Part shown: piece by piece, positions 42,162 through 50,233 of the stretch
How the letters are laid out: the number at the start of each line of letters is the position of its first letter
Position numbering within the stretch: the first letter of the stretch is position 1
NCBI GenBank assembly: GCA_001799285.1
Contig: MGTD01000014.1
Span: 1-52,738, forward strand
Origin: Deltaproteobacteria bacterium RIFOXYD12_FULL_56_24
GTDB taxonomy: Bacteria; Desulfobacterota; Desulfobulbia; Desulfobulbales; Desulfurivibrionaceae
Length of the DNA stretch: 52,738 bases
Reading direction: 5' to 3'
Notes under the pieces: generated by a model
The model's database searches: none
What the model saw: only the letters and a program-made list of their open reading frames with translations
What the model was told of the DNA's origin: nothing
Translations under genes and position numbers: made by a program

Positions 42162-43111
42162 TGTATTTCCCTGTTGCCGATCTCGAGGTCAGCCCGCTGG
42201 TCCCGCCGCTGGTTGCTTTTGCCATCTCTTTTTTCACCTCCATGGGCGGGGTGAGCGGGGCCTTTCTGCTCCTGCCCTTTCAGGTCAGCGTCCTCGGCTT
42301 CACCAGTCCGGCGGTCAGCTCCACCAACCAGCTGTTCAATATCGTCGCCATTCCCAGCGGCGTATATCGCTACCTCAAGGAAGGGCGGATGCTCTGGCCC
42401 CTGACCTGGGTGGTGATCATCGGTACCCTGCCAGGGGTGCTGGTCGGGGCCATCGTCCGAATCAAATACCTGCCCGACCCCAAAAACTTCAAGCTCTTTG
42501 CCGGGCTGGTTCTCCTGTATATGGGCGGCAGATTATTAAATGATCTGGCCTTCCCAAAAAAGACGAACGGACCCACGACCGAGGAACGGTTTCATCAGCG
42601 GGGCAAAAAACAGCCCCGGACAACCGGCAGCGAAGCCGCCTTCTGCGAGCATCTGGCCTGCGTCACGGTCCGGCAATGGACCCCAACCCGGATCGTCTAC
42701 GATTTTTACGGGGAAACCTTCACCGTCAACGCAGTAGGCCTCATGGCCTTAAGCCTCGTGGTCGGCATGGTGGGCGGGGTGTACGGCATCGGCGGCGGGG
42801 CGATCATCGCCCCGTTTCTCGTCAGCTTCTTTGGGATGCCGGTCTATGCCGTGGCCGGAGCGTCCCTGATGGGAACCTTCGTCACCTCGGTAGCCGGGGT
42901 GGCCTTTTACCAGATCCTGGCCCCCTACTACCCCGGCATGGTCATCGCCCCGGACTGGCTGCTGGGTTTTCTCTTCGGGATCGGCGGCTTCGCGGGCATG
43001 TACTGCGGGGCGCGGCTGCAAAAATTCGTGCCGGCCAAGTTCATCAAATGGATCCTGGTGGTCTGCCTGCTGTTCACGGCAGGCAAGTATATCTGGTCTT
43101 TCCTCTTTTAG
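42161..43111 (+). CDS. TauE/SafE family permease
   Basis: 316 aa from the ATG at 42161, which has AAGGA 9 bases upstream and overlaps the preceding stop. A longer ORF start at 42056 is out of frame with the selenoprotein and should be dropped. About eight membrane segments: LVAFAISFFTSMGGVSGAFL, VVIIGTLPGVLVGAIVRI, LMALSLVVGMVGGVYGIGGG, LMGTFVTSVAGVAFYQILAP, WLLGFLFGIGGFAGMYCGAR and WILVVCLLFTAGKYIWSFLF. A ~60-residue soluble loop sits in the middle. The family exports sulfite, organosulfonates or other anions. Translational coupling to the [2Fe-2S] protein suggests a shared substrate or redox step. Converges on the next gene with a 19-bp gap. Confidence 0.9.
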   Translation: MYFPVADLEVSPLVPPLVAFAISFFTSMGGVSGAFLLLPFQVSVLGFTSPAVSSTNQLFNIVAIPSGVYRYLKEGRMLWPLTWVVIIGTLPGVLVGAIVRIKYLPDPKNFKLFAGLVLLYMGGRLLNDLAFPKKTNGPTTEERFHQRGKKQPRTTGSEAAFCEHLACVTVRQWTPTRIVYDFYGETFTVNAVGLMALSLVVGMVGGVYGIGGGAIIAPFLVSFFGMPVYAVAGASLMGTFVTSVAGVAFYQILAPYYPGMVIAPDWLLGFLFGIGGFAGMYCGARLQKFVPAKFIKWILVVCLLFTAGKYIWSFLF

Positions 43112-43130
43112 GCGCGGTTACGCTGCCCGG

Positions 43131-43967
43131 TTAGACGGAAAAAATCAGGCGATTCTGCCAGTTTACCATCTCAGGTACGCCCCCAGCAGGCTGCTCTGCC
43201 ATCCCCTCAAGCAGACGAAGACTGGCAATCCCATGCCAGGAAGAGTCAAGAAAAGGGGCGGCTCTCTGGCTCCGGCCAAAGCCGCCTCTGCCGGTCTGGC
43301 AGCTCATGACAAATGCTCTGGCGCTTTCCAAATCAACGGGCCTGGCGCCCAGAAGGCTCAGGGCCGCCAGCGCGGCATGGCAGTTCTCAATGAACGAGGT
43401 GGTCCCAGGGAAAAAGCCGAAGCCGCCATCACCATTCTGCGAGCGCTGAAGCCAGGCAAGCAGCTCCCCGGCGTCCGCAACCGGTTGGCCAGCCATCCCT
43501 TTCACGAAGAGATACCTCGCCGCATCTTCCACCGCGCAAGTGGCAGGCAGCAGCAAAGAGCGCCCGGAGTCCCGATAATCCGGCTCCTCCCCGAGAATCT
43601 CCCGGAAAATCCTGCTCACATAATAACCGGCGGCAAGGGAAGTGTCCCGGGCCAAACGGGCAACGAGATGGGCGCGCACCCGCTCCCCAGCCAAGGCCAG
43701 TCCGCAGACCCGGCAGGTAAGCAGCAGGCGGAAGGTGGTCTCGATCCCCAGCCAGGGCACAGCCAACATCCGGGCGAGATATTCGGCCAGGGCAGGCTCT
43801 GTTTGCGGGGTAGGCACCTCTTCGCCAAGCACCAGCCGAATGGCCACGGCCTGAAAGGTGTCCTGGATGGTGGCGGGCAGCCGCGGCGTGGCGCCATAGC
43901 CGCCCGTGTCCTTGCGTCGCTTGAGTACGAATTCCAAGAGTGCGTCATAATCAACCTGACGTACCAT
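43131..43967 (-). CDS. Prenyltransferase/squalene-cyclase-fold repeat protein
   Basis: 278 aa. Three alpha-alpha barrel repeats with the DGGFG-type turn: LKRRKDTGGYGATPRLPATI, LLAWLQRSQNGDGGFGFFPG and FVMSCQTGRGGFGRSQRAAP. This is the signature of protein prenyltransferase beta subunits and terpene cyclases. It is short for either enzyme, lacks a DxDD motif, and the Zn ligands of prenyltransferases are not obvious. Bacterial proteins of this type are of unknown function. The start has a GGAGGGGG site. It may be cotranscribed with nothing else here, since DUF190 ends 32 bases upstream. Confidence 0.75.
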   Translation of the reverse strand: MVRQVDYDALLEFVLKRRKDTGGYGATPRLPATIQDTFQAVAIRLVLGEEVPTPQTEPALAEYLARMLAVPWLGIETTFRLLLTCRVCGLALAGERVRAHLVARLARDTSLAAGYYVSRIFREILGEEPDYRDSGRSLLLPATCAVEDAARYLFVKGMAGQPVADAGELLAWLQRSQNGDGGFGFFPGTTSFIENCHAALAALSLLGARPVDLESARAFVMSCQTGRGGFGRSQRAAPFLDSSWHGIASLRLLEGMAEQPAGGVPEMVNWQNRLIFSV

Positions 43968-43999
43968 TTCCCCCTCCTTTTCGGCGGAACCTCAAACCA

Positions 44000-44341
44000 T
44001 CATTTCGTTTCCTTGTTCCGGTAGGAGATCACCCGAACCTTTTCCAGGGTAACCAGCCCCTCGCCGATCATGGCGTCCAGGTCAGGGAGGAAGGCGGCGA
44101 TCCGTTCCGGTGCATCGACGATCTCGATAACCAGCGGTAGATCTTCCGAGAGCCGCAGGATCTTGGCCGTATGGATGCGGCTGTTCCTGCCGAACCCCAT
44201 GATGCCCCGAGTGACGGTGGCCCCGGCCAGGCCGCGCTTCCGGGCCTCTTCGACAATGATTTCGTACAACGGCCGCTGGCCGAGCTTGGAGGTTTCGCCG
44301 ATGAAGATGCGGAGCAGTTCCGCTTCCGAGGGGAGGTCCAT
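44000..44341 (-). CDS. DUF190 family protein, next to fluoride channel
   Basis: 113 aa. PII-like ferredoxin fold of the DUF190 family: ELLRIFIGETSKLGQRPLYE, IVEEARKRGLAGATVTRGIM, GFGRNSRIHTAKILRLSEDL and LPLVIEIVDAPERIAAFLPD. DUF190 genes are often beside crcB/fluC, and the following gene here is fluC. It is thought to act in fluoride resistance, possibly as a regulator. AGGAG ribosome site, 22 bp after fluC. Confidence 0.9.
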   Translation of the reverse strand: MDLPSEAELLRIFIGETSKLGQRPLYEIIVEEARKRGLAGATVTRGIMGFGRNSRIHTAKILRLSEDLPLVIEIVDAPERIAAFLPDLDAMIGEGLVTLEKVRVISYRNKETK

Positions 44342-44363
44342 AGCCGTGTCTCCTTTTTTCTTC

Positions 44364-44741
44364 TTAAATCAACCTGCCCAATGCCATCCCCAGAAAAAAC
44401 AGCACCAACCCCACTCCGTTCTGCAGCAGCATATTGCCCAGTCCGTACCAATGTTCGCCGTCGGCAAAAAGATGCCCACTCTCGGCGACAAAGGTGGAAA
44501 AGGTGGTGAAGGCGCCCATGAAGCCGGTGAGCAGGATGATGCGCAACTCGCCGGAGACGACAAAACGCTCGCTGGTCAGGGTCCAGACCAGGCCGAAGAG
44601 CAGGCAGCCCAAGGCGTTCACCGAAAAGGTTCCCCAGGGAAAACTTGCCCCGGCCACCCTCTGCACCAGACCGGCCAAACCGTAGCGGGCCAAGGTGCCG
44701 CAAGCCCCGGCCGCGGCAAGATAGATTATTTTTTGCAGCAT
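44364..44741 (-). CDS. fluC: Fluoride ion channel FluC (CrcB)
   Basis: 125 aa from the ATG at 44741 with an AAGGAG site; upstream in-frame starts lie inside rsmI. Four membrane helices. The family motifs are GACGTLARYGLAG (GGxxGxxxRY type), FPWGTFSVNALGCLLFGLVW (Asn of the pore), and GFMGAFTTFSTFVAES (TFSTF break and Phe box). It forms a dimeric fluoride exporter. I looked for a fluoride riboswitch upstream but the 5-bp spacing to rsmI leaves no room. Confidence 0.96.
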   Translation of the reverse strand: MLQKIIYLAAAGACGTLARYGLAGLVQRVAGASFPWGTFSVNALGCLLFGLVWTLTSERFVVSGELRIILLTGFMGAFTTFSTFVAESGHLFADGEHWYGLGNMLLQNGVGLVLFFLGMALGRLI

Positions 44742-44745
44742 CCGC

Positions 44746-45633
44746 TTACTCCTTCCAAATCGCCAGGGCCTTCTGATATACTTCCGAGCGGGACAGATCC
44801 AGATCCTTGGCAATGCTCGCCACCGCATCTTTCAGGCTGACCCCGGCCTGCCCCCGATACCAGCGCAGCAGATCCTCAAGATTATCGGGCCGCACTGAGG
44901 CAGAGGCGCGCAACCCTGCGATGAGCACCACGAATTCGCCCTTGATTGCCTCCCGGTCCTTAAGTCCGGCCAGCAGGTCCGCCAGCTCCCCGGAGCTGAT
45001 CTCCTCATGCATCTTGGTCAATTCCCTGCCGATCACCGCCCGCCGCTCCCCCAGCTCCGCCAGGCAATCGCCAAGGCTGGCGATGATCCGCCGGGGCGAC
45101 TCGTAAAAAACTATGGGGTGGGCATCGTTTTTGAGGCTTCGCAGCAGTTTGCGCCGCTCCGCCCCCTTGGCCGGGAGAAATCCCAGAAAAAGATGGGAAG
45201 GCTCGCTCAGGCCGGCAACGCTGAGGATGGTGGCCAGGGCGGAAGCCCCGGGCACCGGCACCACGGTAATGCCTTGCGCCTGGGCGCTTTGCACCAGAAT
45301 CCCGCCCGGATCGGAGATCCCCGGCGTGCCGGCATCGGAAACCAGGGCCACCTGCTGCCCGGCAAGCAGCAGGGCCACAATCTCCTGAGCCCGGCTCGCC
45401 TCCTTTTCCTTATAGTAACTGAGCAACGGGGTATGGATATCGAAATGGCTGAGGAGTTTTCTGGTATGCCGGGTATCCTCGGCGGCGATCAGATCCACCT
45501 CCCGGAGGATGCGCAGGGCCCGAAGGGTGATATCTTCCAGATTGCCGATGGGAGTGGCTACCACATAAAGGGTGCCAGGCTTGCCGCTGCCACCCGCAGC
45601 AGCCTTGCTCTCCTTGCCTTTGGCCTGCCTCAT
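44746..45633 (-). CDS. rsmI: 16S rRNA (cytidine-2'-O)-methyltransferase RsmI
   Basis: 295 aa from the ATG at 45633, which overlaps the preceding stop as ATGA; longer starts intrude on the kinase gene. SAM-dependent tetrapyrrole-methylase-fold enzyme that modifies C1402 of 16S rRNA. Motifs: GTLYVVATPIGNLEDITLRA, DLIAAEDTRHTRKLLSHFDI, QVALVSDAGTPGISDPG, VVPVPGASALATILSVAGL, FLGFLPAKGAERRK and FYESPRRI. The C-terminal ~50 residues form an HTH-like tail (GVSLKDAVASIAKDLDLSRS). Confidence 0.96.
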   Translation of the reverse strand: MRQAKGKESKAAAGGSGKPGTLYVVATPIGNLEDITLRALRILREVDLIAAEDTRHTRKLLSHFDIHTPLLSYYKEKEASRAQEIVALLLAGQQVALVSDAGTPGISDPGGILVQSAQAQGITVVPVPGASALATILSVAGLSEPSHLFLGFLPAKGAERRKLLRSLKNDAHPIVFYESPRRIIASLGDCLAELGERRAVIGRELTKMHEEISSGELADLLAGLKDREAIKGEFVVLIAGLRASASVRPDNLEDLLRWYRGQAGVSLKDAVASIAKDLDLSRSEVYQKALAIWKE

Positions 45634-46415
45634 GCCTGCATGGCCTCGGGAGGAACAAACAGGCGGAAACTGGTGCGGCCAGGGCTGCTCTCGCAGGAGA
45701 TCTCCCCGCCGCAACGGGTAATGAGCTTCTTCGCGAGATACAGGCCAAGGCCGGGATGCCCTTCCCTCGTGGAATTAAACGGCTCGTAGAGGTGCGCCGC
45801 CGCTTCGGGAGCCAGCCCTGGGCCATTGTCCTGTACCCGCACACCGATGCCCTCGCCTTCCCTGGTTGATTCGACCACGATCTCAGCTTCTTCCGCCCCT
45901 TGCACGGCATCCAGGGCATTGCTCAGCAGGATATACATAATCTGATGCAGCTCCAGCTGAAAACGCGCCAAGGCCGGGAGCCCTTCGGCCATGGTTATCA
46001 CCTTGTGCACCTTGTGTTTGAAAATCGAAGCGGCAGTCATGAACTCCACCTCGGTCTCGATAACGGAATTAACCGTATAAGGGGCGCCGCCGGCAAGCTT
46101 CTTAAATTCAGGCAACAGCGCGGTCCGCTGCAAAATCTGCTGACTCTGCCGCACCTTGTCCTGCATCTGGGCAAGAGCCTCTCCCCGGCTGACGAGAAGA
46201 CCTTGCAGGGTCTCCAACTCCGGCGTTGTCCCGGCCTGGCGCATCTGCGCCAGCACCACCATGGCCTTGTCCAGCATCATTGCCGAGAGATCCGTGTGCA
46301 GGGAAAAAACCTGGATGACCCCGCCGAGATTATGGATTATCCCCCGGAACATCCGTCCCACCGCGGCATCCTGACTCTGGGCCAGATATGCCTCTTCCCA
46401 TTTTTCTGCCTGCAT
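45630..46415 (-). CDS. Soluble sensor histidine kinase
   Basis: 261 aa from the ATG at 46415 with a GGAGGGG site. The N-terminal H box is MFRGIIHNLGGVIQVFSLHT with His present, followed by coiled-coil helices and an HATPase domain: MYILLSNALDAVQ (N box), VQDNGPGLAP (G1), EPFNSTREGHPGLGLYLAKK (F/G2). No membrane segment and no receiver partner nearby, so its input and output are unknown. It is coupled to rsmI by an ATGA overlap, although a functional link is not evident. Confidence 0.85.
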   Translation of the reverse strand: MQAEKWEEAYLAQSQDAAVGRMFRGIIHNLGGVIQVFSLHTDLSAMMLDKAMVVLAQMRQAGTTPELETLQGLLVSRGEALAQMQDKVRQSQQILQRTALLPEFKKLAGGAPYTVNSVIETEVEFMTAASIFKHKVHKVITMAEGLPALARFQLELHQIMYILLSNALDAVQGAEEAEIVVESTREGEGIGVRVQDNGPGLAPEAAAHLYEPFNSTREGHPGLGLYLAKKLITRCGGEISCESSPGRTSFRLFVPPEAMQA

Positions 46416-46653
46416 TGCCCCTCCAATACGCAAGAATAGCGGGCCAAACCAGCTGGCCTCCCTGTACAGCTTACCCGGAATGGGGGTAAAAAATCCAGGC
46501 TATTTCGATCCCGCTTAAAAACAGACAGTCAGCCTCTGTTGGCTTCGGCAGGGATCTCCTGGACAAGAGTGCTACCCCTTTGGCATTTCAGCTTGAGAGT
46601 TTGCGGCAATGAAAAAAACAGGGGGACCAAAACCTGCGCGGCGGGGGCCTGAG

Positions 46654-46709
46654 AGCTATAGCCGAGTTGTGCAGCTTGTCTGTGCAAACGAACTTATACC
46701 CTTTGGGTG
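46654..46709. repeat. Palindromic repeat copy (AGGGTATAAGTTTCG family) in a 323-bp gap
   Basis: AGCTATAGCCGAGTTGTGCA, then GCTTGTCTGTGCAAACGAAC, TTATACCCTTTGGGTG: same order as 14157-14208 and 22786-22814. It marks the left edge of the accessory region. I see no gene in 46416-46738. Confidence 0.65.
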
Positions 46710-46738
46710 TATCGTTCAGACCGACAACTTCCTTTATT

Positions 46739-47422
46739 TCAGGTTTCTATAGACAGTTGTAGCTTATTTAGACACAATTCGTTCACGATATATTCAATGT
46801 ACGCTTTGATAAAGATAATGACCCCGATCATTTCAAAAGATTCTTCGAGCGGTTCAAATACCCGATAATTAAAATCTGGGATCTTATAAGCGTATTTGAC
46901 AAAACCCTCGCCTGTCTCTATACCCATAGCTCCCAGGACAAAGATAACTCCAGAGATTATAAACAGATTTCTCGTACGTTTCGGCAATCTTGTCAGGAAT
47001 TTCAGATAAGACAGGGCAAATACTATCAAGGCAAGGCCATAAGGGATTTTCCAAGGGAACCAAAGCGGTCCATTTTTGTTAAAAACTCCTTCGAGGGTGT
47101 TCCCTATTGTCTCATGTATGGAACTGAATTCATCTACCGATAAAAAAAGAAATATCAGTGAGAGCCAGAGCCAATAATTGCGATCGTTTTCTTTCGTTTG
47201 GTTTTTTACATGCCAGATAAACGCAAGCAACAGTGAACTGTAAAGAAGCAGTAATACTGAAAACATAGTCGGGATATTTCCCTCTTTGCCGAGATCAAAC
47301 AAAGCTATGTCGTTGCCCAAGAAAATCTCAGACAAAACACTAAGATAATGAGCGACAACAAGACAAAGGGTGATCGCGACAAAAACCTGGGTCTGCTTTT
47401 TGTTGGATATAGTTATTTCCAC
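46739..47422 (-). CDS. Low-GC multi-pass membrane protein of unknown function
   Basis: 227 aa, GTG start with a GGAG site. About six membrane segments: VFVAITLCLVVAHYLSVLSE, MFSVLLLLYSSLLLAFIWHV, YWLWLSLIFLFLSVDEFSSI, GLALIVFALSYLKFL, LFIISGVIFVLGAMGIETGE and FEMIGVIIFIKAYIEYIV. The DEFSSIHE motif between helices 3 and 4 and the EPLEESFEM motif near the end are charged and could be catalytic or metal-binding. The gene is clearly more AT-rich than its neighbours, which points to recent transfer. I do not recognise the family with confidence. Confidence 0.7.
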   Translation of the reverse strand: MEITISNKKQTQVFVAITLCLVVAHYLSVLSEIFLGNDIALFDLGKEGNIPTMFSVLLLLYSSLLLAFIWHVKNQTKENDRNYWLWLSLIFLFLSVDEFSSIHETIGNTLEGVFNKNGPLWFPWKIPYGLALIVFALSYLKFLTRLPKRTRNLFIISGVIFVLGAMGIETGEGFVKYAYKIPDFNYRVFEPLEESFEMIGVIIFIKAYIEYIVNELCLNKLQLSIET

Positions 47423-47469
47423 AGTTTGGCTCCGCTTGTTTGTGATTTCCTACAAGGTAACCCATCCGC

Positions 47470-48542
47470 TCAGGCGAATTCTTCGCCAAACAAGAGTGAC
47501 CAGGCGCTTCGGTATGCCACTTGATGTTGCGTCGCAGTCGGCAGGCGCTTCAAAAAATCTCTGTGTTTTTGATCGTATTCGATAATTCGGTCAAAACGGT
47601 CTCCGCCCAAATCCAAGGCCGACAAAAATCGCTGCGGATAGGCGACAATAAGGTCGAGCCATTCAGGATGAAGACTGCCATCGTCTGCCCAGACCCGCGC
47701 ATGCCGCTGGCCACTCAGGGGGTATTCGCGAATTTGCGTCGCCAAACGCGGTATCAAAATACAAGTTCGGGAAACGTTTGAGCAAGGCCTCGACATACCC
47801 CGGCGTATAGAGTGGGGCGCGTTCAATATAGCGGATCTGGGCCAGATGACACCAGATCACCCTGGCCTTTGGATACTGGACAAGCATGTTTTCGGACGGG
47901 GCCAGCAGTTCATCTTCCACCTCGTAATGAATCTGGAACGGAACGCCTGTTTTTTCACTCAGGCTAAACACGCGGTGGCCTATCGGCCCATCAAGATGGA
48001 GGTGGACGTCACGGTCCATTTCATTGCGTTTTACCTGTCTGGGCGAAGGGTAGTGGCGAAATTCAAACTCGCCCAGAAGCATGATTTTCTTTGCCCTGAC
48101 CGCGGCTTCCTGAGCATCGAGAAATTCGTCCGCAGCCTCTGTCAAGGCCGGGGGTTGCCCGCCATTGCCCACGGGGATGAAACGATCCGGATACCTGGCG
48201 AGCAATCGTTCCGACAAGTTATCGAACCGAACGCCTTCCCCGAACTGCCACTTGCCGATATCCGCGGAAAGCGCCATCAGCCCGATATTAAGCCGATCCA
48301 TGCTTTTCGCGACGGAATCGATGTCCAGCTTTCGGGAATTGCATGAACTCTCTATATCGACAAAGGGTAACTCGCCGGCGGCGAGAATTTTTTTCAACCG
48401 CTGCGCATACCCCGCCCGCAACTGCGAAAAATCGACGATATTTTGCGCGCCCCCGGTCCTTGGAAGACCGGCGACAAAAGGCAGCGCGCACAACATTTTG
48501 ATCAGGCAGCGTCATTTTGATCAGGCAGCGTCTAGTAAGCAT
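47470..48542 (-). pseudogene. Amidohydrolase-like metal-dependent hydrolase, broken by two frameshifts
   Basis: Start ATG at 48542 with an AGGAG site. The reading frame is lost at an exact 19-bp tandem duplication (48494-48512, 48513-48531). Removing one copy restores MLTRRCLIKMLCALPFVAGL, a plausible twin-arginine-like or Sec signal peptide. The main body (48496 down to about 47730) reads as an amidohydrolase/TIM-barrel protein: ARYPDRFIPVGNGG, IMLLGEFEFRHYPS, VPFQIHYEVEDELL, ARVIWCHLAQIRYIERAPL and FPNLYFDTAFGD. The second shift lies near 47725-47740, after which another frame carries the expected end (ARVWADDGSLHPEWLDLIVA, YPQRFLSALDLGGDRFDRII). Each shift could also be a sequencing error, but two in one gene suggest decay. 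Confidence 0.8.
48494..48531. repeat. Exact 19-bp tandem duplication in the amidohydrolase signal peptide
   Basis: The unit CATTTTGATCAGGCAGCGT occurs twice head to tail. Because 19 is not a multiple of 3 it shifts the frame of the gene. Confidence 0.95.
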
Positions 48543-48571
48543 GGCGAACTCCTTTCACTGAAGGATATACG

Positions 48572-48680
48572 GAGAAGGCCGCAGCTGCCGGGAAGAGGTT
48601 TGCAAAGTGGCCATTGCACACGAGCAGGCCGATGACAGCAGCGTAGCGGCGGCGCAGATGTGGCCCTGCTGGATAGTTAG
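48572..48680. repeat. Second copy of the 107-bp palindromic element
   Basis: Shares GGAAGAGG, GCCGATGACA and CTGCTGGAtAGTTA with 10584-10690, in the same orientation. The left end is degraded (GGCCGCAGCTGCC instead of the GTAACTGTTCAGCAG end). It lies between mazF and the broken amidohydrolase; 48543-48717 has no gene. Confidence 0.65.
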
Positions 48681-48717
48681 CAAAGCAACGGCGTGAGGCC
48701 TCCTTGGTGGAGGGGCG

Positions 48718-49059
48718 TCAGCCGAGTTTCAGCAGTGATTTGATCTTGGATCTGATTTCGGCCATTTCGACCATGGTGGCCGCCCCCTTGCGCTCGGCCT
48801 GACGGGCTTGCCAATCGAGGCTTTTGACCTGATCGGCGAGGGCGGCTCCGGTCGCACCAGCCCCGGAAAGCACCACCTCAAAGGGGTAGCCCTTGATTTG
48901 CTTGGTCACCGGTACGCAGACCACCAGACCAGCGCGGCTGTTATATGCCTTGGGACTGAGGACCACGGCTGGACGTCGACCGGCCTGTTCGTGGCCGCTC
49001 TGGGGGGTAAAATTCAGCCAGATGATATCTGCCTCGTCGGGGACATATGAAGCAGCCAT
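48718..49059 (-). CDS. mazF: MazF-type endoribonuclease toxin
   Basis: 113 aa. PemK/MazF fold: YVPDEADIIWLNFTPQSGHE, QAGRRPAVVLSPKAYNSRAG, LVVCVPVTKQIKGYPFEVVL, ALADQVKSLDWQARQAERKG. MazF toxins cut mRNA at short sequences when the antitoxin is lost. The catalytic Arg and Thr positions (GRRPAVVLS, PVTKQIKG) are present. The start overlaps the mazE stop (TGATG), the usual antitoxin-toxin coupling. Confidence 0.94.
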   Translation of the reverse strand: MAASYVPDEADIIWLNFTPQSGHEQAGRRPAVVLSPKAYNSRAGLVVCVPVTKQIKGYPFEVVLSGAGATGAALADQVKSLDWQARQAERKGAATMVEMAEIRSKIKSLLKLG

Positions 49060-49301
49060 CAGAGGACTTCCTGCCCTTGGGGCGCACCGAAATCTGTTTC
49101 CGAATGGCGATTCTCCGGGGTAATTCCCGACAGGAGAGCGTCCAGATCGTAGTCGGGTGCAACCGGTTCAATGATGACCCGTCCGTGGTCGGCACGGACC
49201 TGCACCGACTGATTCAAGAAAAGGTGCGCCGATTCCATAACCGCGGCCGGAATACGCACCGCCGGGCTGTTGCCCCATTTTTTGACAAGTTGAACGGCCA
49301 T
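49059..49301 (-). CDS. mazE: MazE-type antitoxin
   Basis: 80 aa. The N-terminal SpoVT/AbrB-like swapped-hairpin domain (MAVQLVKKWGNSPAVRIPAA, LNQSVQVRADHGRVIIEPV) binds DNA. The acidic, disordered tail (YDLDALLSGITPENRHSETD) wraps the MazF dimer. First gene of the pair, with a clear sigma-70-like promoter 47 bp upstream. Confidence 0.94.
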   Translation of the reverse strand: MAVQLVKKWGNSPAVRIPAAVMESAHLFLNQSVQVRADHGRVIIEPVAPDYDLDALLSGITPENRHSETDFGAPQGQEVL

Positions 49302-49347
49302 AACTGTTACCCCTCATCTTCTGTAGAAACGATTGTTGATACAAAAA

Positions 49348-49376
49348 AGTATAGTCAGTATATCCGTTGGTTTCAA
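49348..49376 (-). promoter_or_regulatory. Sigma-70-type promoter for mazEF with repeated AGTATA operator-like motif
   Basis: The minus strand has TTGAAA (49376-49371), 17-base spacer, TATACT (49353-49348). AGTATA-gtc-AGTATA (49348-49362, plus strand) overlaps the -10, a likely MazE autoregulation site. Confidence 0.7.
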
Positions 49377-49567
49377 CCTGTTTTTCTGGGTATTTCCACG
49401 TTAGCGGGAATCGAGCGGGAATTGGGCTCCGTCCCCATTTTGCGCAAAAATGGGGCTTTATTTCAATGTCAATTTTTTCTTCAGAGAACCAGTTGTTTTT
49501 TGTTGCGTGCGGAAGTCCTTTCCTGGGTTTCAAAACATCGCTGCAAACTGATTGAGGAGTGGAAAAA

Positions 49568-50017
49568 ATGGCATCCATGAAACGTCCCCGTCTGGCAACC
49601 GTCACCGCCTTGCCCGGATTTATCCTCTCCCTGTGCTTTATTGATGGTAGCCGTTATAACGTCAGTCTGGCCGAAGATGTCGTCAAGCTGCCAGGCCTCA
49701 AACCATTGCAGGATGACGACATATTTGCCGGCGTGGTCATCGCCGACGGCGGCTGGGTGGTGGAGTGGCCTGCCTTTGATATCCAGATCGGTACCGACAC
49801 CCTGTGGCTTGATGCCCAGGCACAAACAGCTAAGGACCCGGCAACCCGCGAATTTCTGGCCTGGCGTTCCAGAAACGGTTTGTCCCTGTCCTTGGCAGCC
49901 TCGGCCATTGGCCTTACCACCCGCACGGTCAGCGCCTACGGCACCGGCAAACGCCCCGTGCCTCGGTATATCGTCCTGGCCTGTAAAGGCTGGGAGGCTG
50001 AACACCAGCATCGTTGA
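49568..50017 (+). CDS. DUF2442-HTH protein
   Basis: 149 aa from the ATG at 49568, with GAGGAG upstream; the GTG at 49559 is too close to it. The N-terminal half is DUF2442-like (FILSLCFIDGSRYNVSLAED, FAGVVIADGGWVVEWPAFDI). The C-terminal half is a helix-turn-helix (REFLAWRSRNGLSLSLAASA, IGLTTRTVSAYGTGKRPVPR). Such proteins sit beside toxin-antitoxin and RelE-like loci and are presumed regulators. The HTH half and ~110 bp beyond the stop are duplicated at 51056-51346. Confidence 0.8.
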   Translation: MASMKRPRLATVTALPGFILSLCFIDGSRYNVSLAEDVVKLPGLKPLQDDDIFAGVVIADGGWVVEWPAFDIQIGTDTLWLDAQAQTAKDPATREFLAWRSRNGLSLSLAASAIGLTTRTVSAYGTGKRPVPRYIVLACKGWEAEHQHR

Positions 50018-50129
50018 GGTTATCCAGCCTTTTGGCTACCCCCCACCCTCTCTTGATGGTCGTGCTCTTGATCGTGTAGGCGCAGATCATGGTAGCAAAA
50101 AAAGCTGATTTTCTAGACCCCACTTTGAC
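49847..50129 (+). repeat. Direct repeat, left copy, flanking phd-vapC
   Basis: From CGCGAATTTCTGGCC to CCCCACTTTGAC. It covers the HTH end of the DUF2442 gene and downstream DNA (CTCTTGATGGTCGTGCTC, AAAAAAAGCTGATTTTCTAG). Very close to 51056-51346, differing by a few substitutions and two small indels. Confidence 0.92.
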
Positions 50130-50189
50130 CACGTCCACATCGACAAAGTTTCGAAATTCAGCTTGCTTTTTGTTGGTCGTTTTACTAGG

Positions 50190-50205
50190 ATGACCACATG
50201 GTCAT
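50190..50205 (+). promoter_or_regulatory. Operator-like palindrome upstream of phd-vapC
   Basis: ATGACCA-CA-TGGTCAT, a perfect 7-bp inverted repeat 29 bases before the antitoxin ATG, suited to autorepression by the Phd-type antitoxin. Confidence 0.6.
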
Positions 50206-50233
50206 TTGCTAATTGATGAGGAGGGTGATTGTA

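Noticed and set aside
44742-44760. Fluoride riboswitch upstream of fluC
   Set aside because: Only four bases separate rsmI and fluC, and no riboswitch core is seen in DUF190-fluC spacing.
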